A DNA stretch of 64,000 nt from Panulirus ornatus (lineage: Eukaryota > Arthropoda > Malacostraca > Decapoda > Palinuridae): positions 18,981,029 through 19,045,028 of the forward strand of contig NC_092271.1 in NCBI RefSeq assembly GCF_036320965.1, written 5' to 3'. A program made the translations under genes and the position numbers. The notes under the pieces are model-generated. The model worked only from the letters and a program-made list of their open reading frames with translations. It made no database searches and was not told the DNA's origin. Positions 1 to 9,775 of the stretch are shown piece by piece (within the stretch, counting starts at the first letter, position 1; every line of letters begins with the position of its first letter).

Positions 1-1038
1 GGTGTCGACCACCTATGTTCACCATGGATGGCTCATACAACATAACTTGACTCTCAAGAATATCATTCGCTTCTTGAAGGAAATAAAGTGTCTTTGTGTC
101 GTTTGGCGCCAGTTACAGCTTCTACTGTAGTGTACAAATTTGCCAGATGTGAACCCACTTGCCTCAGGTCAGCTATGTGGTTTCCTTTGTCCTCTCTGGA
201 AAAACTTTGTTCCCCTCATAGTAGGACAAACTGAAAATAAGATTAATCTAATGAAAGACAAAAAGATCGTTTTAGAAACCTATTCGGCAATATATCTTTT
301 CCTCTGTAATACAATATACAGAAACTGAAATAATCGCTGGTAAGAACTAAACAGAATTCTAAAGTAATTTATGAGAATCTCGTTGATAGATGCATAGGAA
401 TGTATGGTAAACTAACTGGAATCTCCTGATTAATAAACTTTATTTGGTTCAAATACATTTGTCAGATATGAAATATATATATATTATGAAATAAATAACT
501 TTGTGGATATTTACATGAGCATTTCGTTTATTTCTGTCTCTGATGCATGAGGATATAAAAGTTAATCTATGGACCTATAGCTACTGACTAAAACACACGT
601 CTGTGTACACACAGAACACAACACACAAGCACTCAGGAGACAGGGGCAACCACGAGTGTAGAGCTCCCTCTCCGTACTTTATTGACTATACCGTCGGATA
701 GCACAAATCACGCAGACACACACGACATAAAGTACAACAGCAGTGCAGATGCGAGTGAGTCACAATATATAGCTCTGACTGCAGGTTACAAGCATGGCAA
801 CTCACACGTTAGTTCAGCTTTGGTTTGGTATCCTCAGGGAACATGTGATGAGAAGGGATGAATGTTGACTGGCTTCTCAGGAACCTGTGTCTGTCGCGAG
901 GGGTGATGGATGATGACGGCTGGAAGCCCCAGGGAATCAAAAGTCTTTGTAGAAAGTAATGAGTGGTGAACGACCTTAGAGTCGTCAATCATCGAGAGGA
1001 AAATGGGTGATTGGTGACAGGCAGCCCTGGGGTGGTCA
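1..1038. other. 3' flank of receptor gene, no gene recognised
   Basis: No coding region is recognised here. The stretch holds AT-rich DNA and the 3' flank of the minus-strand receptor gene. A canonical AATAAA polyadenylation signal for the minus strand is visible as TTTATT at 678-683, about 355 bases past the receptor stop codon; a second lies near 440. Short open frames at 140-328 and 834-1133 have no recognisable protein character. Confidence 0.5.
678..683 (-). terminator. Candidate polyadenylation signal of the receptor gene
   Basis: AATAAA on the minus strand (TTTATT on plus), about 355 bases past the receptor stop codon. Its position is plausible for a 3' UTR end, but there is no transcript evidence. 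Confidence 0.4.
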
Positions 1039-3450
1039 TCACCCTTCGTGGGAGGTGATGGGTGATGACGATGAGTGAAGGTCGGAAGCGTCGCCCAGCT
1101 CCAGCGTCTGCCGTCCTGGGTGATGGCGGCCACCTACCCACGACGCCCCTCGCTCTAGCAGACGCCGGCACCGGCCGCCTACCGCCCGCCATACCTTTCT
1201 TCTGAAGGTGAAGGCCAGGAAGATGAAGACTCCCTGGAGAGTGTTAAGCAACACGAAAACATACCAGGCGGCCTCTAGCTGCAGGTAGCCGGCCACGATG
1301 CCGCTCAGCCAAGTGAACCCCATCAACACCGCCAGACGCAGGTACATCTTGTATTGGTTCTTGTGATGCGAGGCGTCCGTCATGCTCGAGGCGGTGTGGG
1401 TCGTCTCTGCGATTATCTTAGCACTACTGATGAAGAAGGCGCTGTTGACGATGATGATGGCGACCATAGGGATGGCGAAGAAGACCAGCAAGGCCTTCCG
1501 ATGTCCAAACCAACACCATCGTTTTCCAAGGCTCGGGAGGTATTCCTCAGGCACCCCGGAAGGTTCCAGTCTGTCAACTAACACAAGAACCATGACGGCT
1601 ACGGCGGGCAGGAACCAGCTGTAGAGACAATAAGCCAGGAACTTGTATCTCTGCTTGCCGCCCGTAACTCGTAGTTCTGTTTTGGTTCGCCGGAAGGTGT
1701 ACCAGATGTCGAAGGCTGCCGTGCTCATCCACGTGAAAGAAGACAGGAAGAAGTAATACATGGCGGCGGCTAATATGACGCACCCAGTCTGGTCTGGCTT
1801 GACAAAAACGTTGGCGATGAAGGTGGCGTATGACGCAACAAGAGCTAGGCACAGGGATGCTAGGTTCTTACCAGACAAGTTTCTAAAATCTGGCACCAGC
1901 AGGAAGACGGCTAGGTGAAGCAGTAAACACACACAGGACAGCCCAAGACCCGCCAGCGACACCCAACCCATCGCCTGGGAGAACTTGTCTGTGGGCGTTA
2001 GTGGTGAGCATAACAGAATGCCGTCCTCACTCACCTCGTACTCCTCCATGTCGTAGCTTCGGCCATAAGCCTCCACGAACACAGTTCCATTCTCCAACAC
2101 AGAGAATTCTTCCTCGGAGAGAGAAATTCTGTTACAATTAAGAAATTCAGCGGATTCATTGGACGACATGGCAGTGTTGGAGATCGTGGATGTGGTGGAG
2201 GAGGGCGTTATTACTGTGGTGGTGTGCACCTGCGTGCTACGGAAGCTCTCGCCTGGGAAAACGATGGCATTGTTATCTCTTCCAGCTGCTATGGAACTGT
2301 GGGTCGTGGTCGGCAGTTCGCCAACACCATCGGTGGCTGCTGAGGTGGGAGGGGGTAATGTATTTGGCTCTGTACTTATAGCAGCGTTTAGGTCACTGGC
2401 GGGGATACACTTGCCGTGCTTTAATACGTGGTTTTGTTTGGCACACATGACACTTCTGCACTTCCTGAAGAAGGGATCCCATATTTCTGACTCCTGACAT
2501 GTAGAGGTTGATCCTACTACATTGCTGCCGCTGGAGTCGGTGAAGTCCAACAGGAGAGCGAAGGCTTTAAAGTTAAAGAATTCGTCTGTTCTTGTCCTAT
2601 CCGACAAACCTTTCAAGCAGGTGGTTTCCTCTCGGGTAACGTTGTTACAGATGGCACAGTGAAGGTTCTTGAAGGAGTCATTGCGGGTGTAGACCACGGC
2701 TGTGTAGGACCGACACAAGTCGGCCACGCTCGCCTCCTTCCATCCTTCAGCACACGTCATAACCGCTTCAAAACACTTTCTAGTCGCACTTCTCACCTCC
2801 TTAGGTATCACAGGATATATAAAACACCTGTGGAATTCGATCGTACCGTTGTTATCGAAGTTGACACCCCATTCACTACCACTGTAGACCAGGTTGGAGA
2901 CGAGGTCCTCTCGGGTGAAGTTCTTGCTGTGCTTCAACAGCGTTGAACACTCCCAGCGCGCAGACCATACCCTCAGCGACTGTGTGTCCCTGTTGCAGAT
3001 GGCGCAGTAGTAGTTAGCGTAGGTGACGGAGGTATCGAGGCTGGTCGCAGGTAAGTTTCCTAGAGGGTCCCTCCTCCTCCCGCTAGACTTTGGGGACCCG
3101 TTGACGCATAACCTGGACACTTCCTCATCCTGCCAACCGTCTCCGCATGTTCCCGTCATGTATATGTTGCCGTATTCCTGCAGCTGAATACAACTGTGGC
3201 TCTCCAGGTTATCTTTATACCTACTGACATTATATTGCGCACTGAGGCAACAGTCAGCGTACTCCTCGCACCGTTCGTCACAAAAACAGTTGGCATCATT
3301 GAACTCGAGAGGAAGTGACGCTGATCTGTCACGTTCACAAGAGTCAAGGGGCGAGCAGACCGCGCCCATGACCTTCAAGTCAGAGTAACTCACTCCACAA
3401 CACAACTTCACCAGTATCACCAGTACCGCCGCATTCCCACTGTGCATCAT
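1039..3450 (-). CDS. Class B (Methuselah/adhesion-like) G-protein-coupled receptor with N-terminal somatomedin-B-like module
   Basis: An 803-codon uninterrupted frame. Residues 1-24 look like a signal peptide. Residues about 31-73 form a cysteine-rich module of somatomedin-B type (Cys-Phe-Cys-Asp, then Cys-x3-Tyr-x-Asp-Cys-Cys). More cysteine-rich ectodomain with N-glycosylation sites follows, then a Ser/Thr-rich stalk (about 355-430). Seven hydrophobic segments lie at about 494-519, 527-549, 557-583, 603-626, 651-677, 702-723 and 727-749. The sixth carries GFTWLSGI and the seventh LNTLQGVFIFLAF, as in secretin/adhesion/Methuselah receptors. It should be a plasma-membrane receptor; the ligand is unknown. 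The start is the first Met before the signal peptide. No upstream exon was identified. A possible splice donor (AAAG|GTATGG, near 1195-1200) lies just after TM7, so the GC-rich last ~50 residues may be intron read-through. No Asn-rich GPS cleavage site was recognised. The family is fairly certain; the exact subfamily is not. Confidence 0.82.
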   Translation of the reverse strand: MMHSGNAAVLVILVKLCCGVSYSDLKVMGAVCSPLDSCERDRSASLPLEFNDANCFCDERCEEYADCCLSAQYNVSRYKDNLESHSCIQLQEYGNIYMTGTCGDGWQDEEVSRLCVNGSPKSSGRRRDPLGNLPATSLDTSVTYANYYCAICNRDTQSLRVWSARWECSTLLKHSKNFTREDLVSNLVYSGSEWGVNFDNNGTIEFHRCFIYPVIPKEVRSATRKCFEAVMTCAEGWKEASVADLCRSYTAVVYTRNDSFKNLHCAICNNVTREETTCLKGLSDRTRTDEFFNFKAFALLLDFTDSSGSNVVGSTSTCQESEIWDPFFRKCRSVMCAKQNHVLKHGKCIPASDLNAAISTEPNTLPPPTSAATDGVGELPTTTHSSIAAGRDNNAIVFPGESFRSTQVHTTTVITPSSTTSTISNTAMSSNESAEFLNCNRISLSEEEFSVLENGTVFVEAYGRSYDMEEYEVSEDGILLCSPLTPTDKFSQAMGWVSLAGLGLSCVCLLLHLAVFLLVPDFRNLSGKNLASLCLALVASYATFIANVFVKPDQTGCVILAAAMYYFFLSSFTWMSTAAFDIWYTFRRTKTELRVTGGKQRYKFLAYCLYSWFLPAVAVMVLVLVDRLEPSGVPEEYLPSLGKRWCWFGHRKALLVFFAIPMVAIIIVNSAFFISSAKIIAETTHTASSMTDASHHKNQYKMYLRLAVLMGFTWLSGIVAGYLQLEAAWYVFVLLNTLQGVFIFLAFTFRRKVWRAVGGRCRRLLERGASWVGGRHHPGRQTLELGDASDLHSSSSPITSHEG

Positions 3451-3516
3451 TTTTTTTCCTGACGCAACGAAAGGCGTTCACAAAATCACTGCAGATCCTA
3501 AACGAGAAGAAAAACA

Positions 3517-3545
3517 AGTGTGTGTGTGTGTGTGTGTGTGTGTGA
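3517..3545. repeat. (GT)n microsatellite
   Basis: About 14 GT dinucleotides directly upstream of the receptor start codon. Confidence 0.9.
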
Positions 3546-3762
3546 GAAATAGAGCTGAAACCTAACAGAATCTCGTCCGCACTTGAGTACACGTGCTCAC
3601 CGGGTGGCGGCCTGCACCCGACTGCTGAAAGCCACTGGTGTTGCCCGCCACTCCTCCTACGTCTTCCCACGCTTCCCACGTTCACACGTCCTTCCACGCA
3701 AGAATACTAGTCAGATTTGACTGAGCCACGATAATTTCTTTAGTTATATTACAGAGGACATT

Positions 3763-3768
<6 letters not shown>

Positions 3769-3830
<62 letters not shown>
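3769..3830. repeat. (AT)n microsatellite flanking S element
   Basis: About 31 AT dinucleotides ending exactly where the short element S begins. Confidence 0.95.
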
Positions 3831-3834
<4 letters not shown>

Positions 3835-4055
3835 GGGGATAGGGGAGAAAGAATACTTCCCACGTATTCCCAGCGTGTCGTAGAAGGCGACTAAAAGGGA
3901 AGGGAGCGGGGGGCTGGAAATCCTCCCCTCTCGTTTTTTTTTTTTTTTTCCACAACAAGGAACAGAGAAGGGGGCCAGGTGAAGATATTCCCTCAAAGGC
4001 CCAGTCCTCTGTTCTTAACGCTACCTCGCTATCGCGGGAAATGGCGAATAGTATG

Positions 4056-4062
<7 letters not shown>
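3831..4062 (+). mobile_element. Short element S, copy 1
   Basis: About 230 bp, starting CCCTGGGGATAGGGGAGAAAG, with a central poly-T (~3934), and ending in the core CTACCTCGCTATCGCGGGAAATGGCGAATAG plus an A run. (AT)n lies on its left and (TA)n on its right. Other copies lie at 6553, 30312 and, on minus, 26775, 47036, 52514 and 62333. Its 5' half matches the 5' UTR of LINE-A (58886-59060) and its 3' end matches the LINE-A tail. Confidence 0.85.

Positions 4063-4070
<8 letters not shown>

Positions 4071-4119
<49 letters not shown>
4071..4119. repeat. (TA)n microsatellite
   Basis: TA tract directly following the A run of S copy 1. Confidence 0.95.
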
Positions 4120-4120
<1 letters not shown>

Positions 4121-4204
4121 TTGTTTGCCGTTTCCCAGGTTGAGGTAACGACTGGAACAAACGAAAAAAAAACAAAATAAAAAGCCTCATCCGCTTACAA
4201 CAAT

Positions 4205-5015
4205 TCTCTAGGTGTTGAGTTGTGTGTAATGTACCGAAAACACAGCCCCTTATCCACAACATGCCCCGTAGACCAGTCCACGGTTTTCCCGTTGCTTCTT
4301 ATACCCTGGGCTTTTCCGGTTGCCTCATATGCCCTGGTTCAGTCCAATGACAGCGCGCATACCACTTATACCGTATACCACATATCCTCCTTCTCCTTAA
4401 CCTATCAGGTAATTACACATATCCACTTTGTTAACCTTTCCTCACTCGTTCTCTCCACAAGTCCAAATCATTTCAACGTACCTTCATCAGCTATCTTAGC
4501 CATAGATCTCATCACATCTCTCTCTTACCCTATCATTACTTACTTGGTCAGTCCTCCCCACAGTAGAGTATCCTACGATATTTCATTTCCAACACATTCA
4601 TCCTCTTCCGTATGTTCTCACTTATAGCCAATTCCTTGCATCCGTACGGCCACGATGGCACTACTTTACCTTCAAACATGCCCATATTCGCCCTCCAAGA
4701 TAGTAAACTGTCTAGCCACTCCCTACACATTCACATGCAAGTCTCTCTTTTGCACACCTTTTAATCATTATGTAATCCAATAATGCCCGCTAACCATCTA
4801 TTATACTCACGCACGCGTACTTACGTATGTCTCTCTTTCTCAACCAGGAATATCCAGTCACTAGTCCTTTTTCAGCACATCACTACAAACTGTTTACCGA
4901 TTCTCTCTCACCTTAATGAATACCTTGTGCCCCAAACAATCATACCCTCAACTGCCACATTACTCACAATTGAATCAACACTAGTACCTGGTTCGGTCAT
5001 ATGCTGCATACATAT
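4205..5015 (-). mobile_element. LINE-A copy, diverged, RT domain deleted
   Basis: Minus-strand, diverged copy of the main LINE. From 4205 to about 4735 it carries the 3' UTR and C-terminal region (the MGMFEG and MNVLEM blocks are readable in the 4548-4730 frame). From about 4740 to 5015 it jumps to the endonuclease region, matching 10370-10590 of another copy. The reverse transcriptase domain between them is missing. Many stops and frameshifts. Confidence 0.7.
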
Positions 5016-5706
5016 CAACACTACAACCAACCTACAAGACTCGAGTACTAGAGCCTTGGCTTACGTCAGTGAAAGTCCTCGGGACGCAGGTTATCAACCA
5101 GCCAACCTCGCCTTAAGTTTCACTAGTTGTCGGAGACGGTGTGTTAGCGGGCGATGGCGAGGTGGCAGAGGTCGGGGAAGCCGTGACATAATTGTGAAGA
5201 CGCATTTCAAGGACCCTCTTTTTCTTCTCAATGATTTTGTTTACAAGTCCATTTGTTCATTTTTTTCTTGAACAAACTGGGATACAAAGATGGTAACGGC
5301 ATCTCCACTCGGAATATTTTCAGTAATGAACCTAGGCTATTCTTCGTCATACCCACACGCACATCCTCCGCCGCCCCAGTGGTAAAGTAAACAAATGCAT
5401 GTACACGTCAATTCCAAAATCTTGCATAGTACACATTATACACGCGTAGTCACCAGCGTTAATATACACACAAAGTTAAGGTTAAAAGGTTAAGACATGG
5501 TACATACGTAGGGAGTTAAGAGACGGGGTCAACACGAGTGTAAAACTCTCTCTTTCTCTCCGTAACACATAACTGATCTCACAAGATGGAACTCTAGAAA
5601 GTGCATTTCCAGTTGTGTTTTCCAAGTTGTGACGTTACACAGGCTGCGTAATTATGATGAAATTGTTTAAAATGTTTCTATAGATTCACTTGTGAGAGGG
5701 CAAATC

Positions 5707-5775
<69 letters not shown>

Positions 5776-6493
5776 ACTGGATATATTTAGGAAAAAACTA
5801 TCATGGAAAGATAATAGACGTATCGGTTTCACCCTATAAAGAGGCCTAAAATGAAATTGTCAAGGAGACAGAGTTAAAGATAAGGACTCAAAGTAAAACA
5901 AAATACATTCAGAAGCCTCAATAAATGCCTGAAAACAGTTCCACATAAGGCCAAGATTGACAGTTATACAAGTGTGTGTTAACAGCGGAGAAAAACAGCA
6001 TTGTTAGTCATGCGATACGCACTAGACCTGCCTTGTGGCAAAATACCGTCGTAGGTCAATCGTAGATGGATAGGTACTGTACCACACTAACTACTATGAA
6101 TCTATTAGTTCATTCAACTGTGTAAATAATTTTGATTTGGTAACATCTATGATACAGAGAAGCCAGATAAACACCTCTTCCAAAACCTATTCGAAATACC
6201 TTTTGACAATGATGATGATGATGATGATAAGACGGAAATGACGCTTTCTTGAACCTTAGGAGGATGGAATACCACAGCTAAATGTAAACCCGCTGCCATG
6301 ATCACTTTCGGGTTACGTTTACGTTTTCTCTGCTGGCCTTTTAGAGGCTAACTCTACAACAGGTGATCATATGATGTCTGTTATTACAGGATCCCTTTAC
6401 TTCTATACGGTATACCTACATATCTGTGTATCCCGTGACATGAAATACCAGTAATCAAATCCAGTAATCAAATTCAGAAAAACTTTACATACA

Positions 6494-6497
<4 letters not shown>
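5016..6497. other. Intergenic DNA with (TC)n tract
   Basis: No gene is recognised. It contains a ~68-bp (TC)n microsatellite at 5706-5773 and a short GAT repeat near 6208-6227. Confidence 0.5.
5706..5773. repeat. (TC)n microsatellite
   Basis: A nearly pure run of about 33 TC dinucleotides; a polypyrimidine tract on the plus strand. Confidence 0.95.

Positions 6498-6551
<54 letters not shown>
6498..6551. repeat. (AT)n microsatellite
   Basis: AT tract directly abutting S copy 2. Confidence 0.95.
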
Positions 6552-6552
<1 letters not shown>

Positions 6553-6553
<1 letters not shown>

Positions 6554-6784
6554 TCCCTGGGGATAGGGGGTTAAGAATACTTCCCACGTATTCCCTGCAT
6601 GTCGTAGAAGGCGACTAAAAGGGGAGGGAGCGGGGGGCTGGAAATCCTCCCCTCTCGTTTTTTTTTTTTTTTTTTCAATTTTCCAAAAGAAGGAGCAGAG
6701 GGGGCCAGGTGAGGATATTCCAAAAAAGGCCCAGTCCTCTGTTCTTAGCGCTACCTCGCTAACGCGGAAAATGGCGAATAGTTT
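6553..6784 (+). mobile_element. Short element S, copy 2
   Basis: Starts CCCTGGGGATAGGGGG, has an internal poly-T near 6660, and ends with the core CTACCTCGCTAACGCGGAAAATGGCGAATAG. (TA)n tracts lie on both sides, as in copy 1. Confidence 0.87.
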
Positions 6785-6786
6785 AA

Positions 6787-6788
<2 letters not shown>

Positions 6789-6826
<38 letters not shown>
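6789..6826. repeat. (TA)n microsatellite between S and LINE-A
   Basis: TA tract joining the end of S copy 2 to the 5' edge of a LINE-A copy. Confidence 0.95.
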
Positions 6827-6829
<3 letters not shown>

Positions 6830-6858
6830 CAGATATAGGGTGTTTTGGTCGAGGTGGT

Positions 6859-7569
6859 GTGCAAAGTGAGAGGGTTAGGGAAAATGATTTGGTAAACAGA
6901 GAGGAGGTAGTGAAAGCTTTGCGGAAGATGAAAGCCGGCAAGGCAGCAGGTTTGGATGGTATTGCAGTGGAATTTATTAAAAATGGGGGTGACTGTATTG
7001 TTGACTGGTTGGTAAGGTTATTTAATGTATGTATGACTCATGGTGAGGTGCCTGAGGATTGGCGGAATGCGTGCATAGTGCCAATGTACAAAGGCAAAGG
7101 GGATAAGAGTGAGTGCTCAAATTACAGAGGTATAAGTTTGTTGAGTATTCCTGGTAAATTATATGGGAGGGTGTTGATTGAGAGGGAGAAGGCATGTACA
7201 GAGCATCAGATTGGGGAAGAGCAGTGTGGTTTCAGAAGTGGTAGAGGATGTGTGGATCAGGTGTTTGCTTTGAAGAATGTATGTGAGAAATACTTAGAAA
7301 AGCAAATGGATTTGTATGTAGCATTTATGGATCTGGAGAAGGCATATGATAGAGTTGATAGAGATGCTCTGTGGAAGGTATTAAGAATATATGGTTCGGG
7401 AGGAAAGTTGTTAGAAGCAGTGAAAAGTTTTTATCGAGGATGTAAGGCATGTGTACGGGTAGGAAGAGAGGAAAGTGATTGGTTCTCAGTGAATGTAGGT
7501 TTGCGGCAGGGGTGTGTGATGTCTCCATGGTTGTTTAATTTGTTTATGGATGGGTTGTTAGGGAGGTAA
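6859..7569 (+). pseudogene. LINE-A reverse transcriptase, N-terminal part
   Basis: A 236-codon frame for the RT fingers and palm. It has motif A (FMDLEKAYDRVDRDALW, near residues 156-172) and motif B (GLRQGCVMSPWLFNLFMDG, near residue 215 onward), with the EEQCGFRSGRGCVDQ block between. This is the enzyme that copies the element RNA at the target nick. The frame is broken at its end by a single-base deletion, and the catalytic FADD lies in the next frame (7581-8417). There is no endonuclease upstream, so it is a dead, 5'-truncated copy. Confidence 0.88.
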
Positions 7570-7580
7570 ATGCAAGAGTT

Positions 7581-8417
7581 TTGGAAAGAGGGGCAAGTAT
7601 GAAGTCTGTTGGGGATGAGAGAGCTTGGGAAGTGAGTCAGTTGTTGTTCGCTGATGATACAGCGCTGGTGGCTGATTCATGTGAGAAACTGCAGAAGCTG
7701 GTGACTGAGTTTGGTAAAGTGTGTGAAAGAAGAAAGTTAAGAGTAAATGTGAATAAGAGCAAGGTTATTAGGTACAGTAGGGTTGAGGGTCAAGTCAATT
7801 GGGAGGTGAGTTTGAATGGAGAAAAACTGGAGGAAGTGAAGTGTTTTAGATATCTGGGAGTGGATCTGGCAGCGGATGGAACCATGGAAGCGGAAGTGGA
7901 TCATAGGGTGGGGGAGGGGGCGAAAATTCTGGGGGCCTTGAAGAATGCATGGAAGTCGAGAACATTATCTCGGAAAGCAAAAATGGGTATGTTTGAAGGA
8001 ATAGTGGTTCCAACAATGTTGTATGGTTGCGAGGCGTGGGCTATGGATAGAGTTGTGCGCAGGAGGATGGATGTGCTGGAAATGAGATGTTTGAGGACAA
8101 TGTGTGGTGTGAGGTGGTTTGATCGAGTGAGTAACGTAAGGGTAAGAGAGATGTGTGGAAATAAAAAGAGCGTGGTTGAGAGAGCAGAAGAGGGTGTTTT
8201 GAAGTGGTTTGGGCACATGGAGAGAATGAGTGAGGAAAGATTGACCAAGAGGATATATGTGTCGGAGGTGGAGGGAACGAGGAGAAGAGGGAGACCAAAT
8301 TGGAGGTGGAAAAATGGAGTGAAAAAGATTTTGTGTGATCGGGGCCTGAACATGCAGGAGGGTGAAAGGAGGGCAAGGAATAGAGTGAATTGGAGCGATG
8401 TGGTATACCAGGGTTGA
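7581..8417 (+). pseudogene. LINE-A reverse transcriptase, catalytic FADD and C-terminal part
   Basis: A 278-codon frame continuing the RT after the one-base frameshift. The catalytic [11 protein letters not shown] block lies near residues 21-31. Then come the NKSKV thumb block, the FRYLGVDL block and a C-terminal domain with a GCEAW block, KWFGHMERMSEER and a RRGRPNWRW segment typical of RTE-like element C-termini. It ends early at a TGA where other copies have CGA, consistent with decay at a CpG. Confidence 0.88.
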
Positions 8418-8619
8418 CGTGCTGTCAGTGGATTGAATCAAGGCATGTGAAGCGTCTGGGGTAAACAATGGAAAGCTGTGTAGGTATGTATATTTGCGTG
8501 TGTGGGCGTATGTATATACATGTGTATGGGGGGGGGTTGGGCCATTTCTTTCGTCTGTTTCCTTGCGCTACCTCGCAAACACGGGAGACAGCGACAAAGT
8601 ATAATAAAAAAAATAAAAA

Positions 8620-8622
<3 letters not shown>

Positions 8623-8672
<50 letters not shown>

Positions 8673-8739
8673 AATATACGTGATCACGCGCAAAATTGTG
8701 ATCCTTTCCAATATATATATATATATATATATATTGGAA

Positions 8740-8803
<64 letters not shown>
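8623..8803. repeat. (TA)n cluster with a 38-bp perfect hairpin
   Basis: Three TA tracts (about 8623-8668, 8711-8734 and 8743-8803). The middle tract forms a palindrome: CTTTCCA at 8704-8710, (AT)n, then TGGAAAG at 8735-8741. The TTGGAAAG end resembles the sequence where the next LINE-A copy begins (TTTTGGAAAGAGG at about 8804). Confidence 0.9.
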
Positions 8804-8807
<4 letters not shown>

Positions 8808-9575
8808 GAAAGAGGGGCAAGTATGCAGTCTGTTGTGGATGAGAGAGCTTGGGAAGTGAGTCAGTTGTTCGCTGATGATACAGCGCTGGTGGCTGATTCA
8901 TGTGAGAAACTGCAGAAGCTGGTGACTGAGTTTGGTAAAGTGTGTGAAAGAAGAAAGCTGAGAGTAAATGTGAATAAGAGCAAGGTTATTAGGTACAGTA
9001 GGGTTGAGGGTCAAGTCAATTGGGAGGTAAGTTTGAATGGAGAAAAACTGGAGGAAGTAAAGTGTTTCAGATATCTGAGAGTGGATCTGGCAGCGGATGG
9101 AACCATGGAAGTGGAAGTAAATCATAGGGTGGGGGAGGGGGCGAAAGTTCTGAGAGCCTTGAAGAATGTTTGGAAGTCGAGAACATTATCTCGGAAAGCA
9201 TAAATGGGTATGTTTGAAGGAATAGTGGTTCCAACAATGTTGTATGGCTGCGAGGTGCGGGCTATGGATAGAGTTGTGCGCAGGAGGGTGGATGTGCTGG
9301 AAATGAGATGTTTGAGGACAATATGTGGTGTGAGGTGGTTTGATCGAGTAAGTAATGTATGGGTAAGAGAGATGTGTGGAAATAAAAAGAATGTGGTTGA
9401 GAGAGCAGAAGAGGGTGTTTTGAAATGGTCTGGTCACATGGAGAGAATGAGTGAGGAAAGATTGACCAAGAGGATATATGTGTCTGAGGTGGAGGGAACG
9501 AGAAGTGGGAGACCAAATTGGAGGTGGAAAGATGAGTGAAAAAGATTTTGAGTGATCGGGACCTGAACATGCAGG
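8804..9575 (+). mobile_element. LINE-A fragment (RT 3' part and C-terminal domain)
   Basis: Plus-strand fragment running from the region just before FADD to the CCTGAACATGCAGGA block, where it is cut off. Frames 8670-9203 and 9204-9539 are parts of one element with small indels. The leading IYIYIY residues of the first frame are microsatellite. The 5' edge is a (TA)n tract. Confidence 0.85.
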
Positions 9576-9770
9576 ACTCCGCATGCTGAAGTACATCGCT
9601 GGTGTAGTTGTTCCTACGGCGTTGTTGGTTGGGTGTATGTCTGACAGGTTGAAGTTCAATTCCGAGTTGTGAATTCGGTTGTTTGGTGCTTGGCAGGTTA
9701 TTTCAGCGTGCATCGCTACTCCCTGCTTCAGCTAGGTAGCGCCGGGTAAATAAATAAAAAAAAAAAAAAC
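9576..9770 (+). repeat. Poly(A)-tailed insertion of unknown class
   Basis: About 195 bp between two LINE-A pieces. It ends with CTAGGTAGCGCCGGG, then (TAAA)n and an A14 run. The A tail suggests a retroposed sequence. Not recognised elsewhere in the window. Confidence 0.45.
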
Positions 9771-9775
9771 CACAT

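Larger units (their letters stand above)
6827..8617 (+). mobile_element. LINE-A copy, 5'-truncated, nearly intact RT
   Basis: RTE-like non-LTR retrotransposon. It starts just upstream of the reverse transcriptase and runs to a shortened 3' UTR and A-rich tail (to about 8617). The endonuclease is missing. Two large frames (6859-7569 and 7581-8417) are separated by one lost G in a GGGG run near 7551-7554. This is the least decayed RT copy in the window, together with 47966-49204. Confidence 0.9.

Noticed and set aside
3769..4119. CRISPR-like repeat-spacer appearance of TA tracts
   Set aside because: The tracts are simple dinucleotide repeats in a eukaryotic genome, with no regular spacers and no cas genes.
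3682..4262. Frames with long Ile-Tyr repeats (also at 8425-8901, 25165-25374, 46917-47307)
   Set aside because: They are (TA)n microsatellites read as protein, joined to repeat sequence.
7901..8468. Long frames antisense to LINE-A (also 9186-9713, 23510-24135, 25777-26250, 31076-31783, 47947-48622)
   Set aside because: They are shadows of the LINE-A RT and C-terminal coding strand, recurring identically wherever LINE-A occurs.
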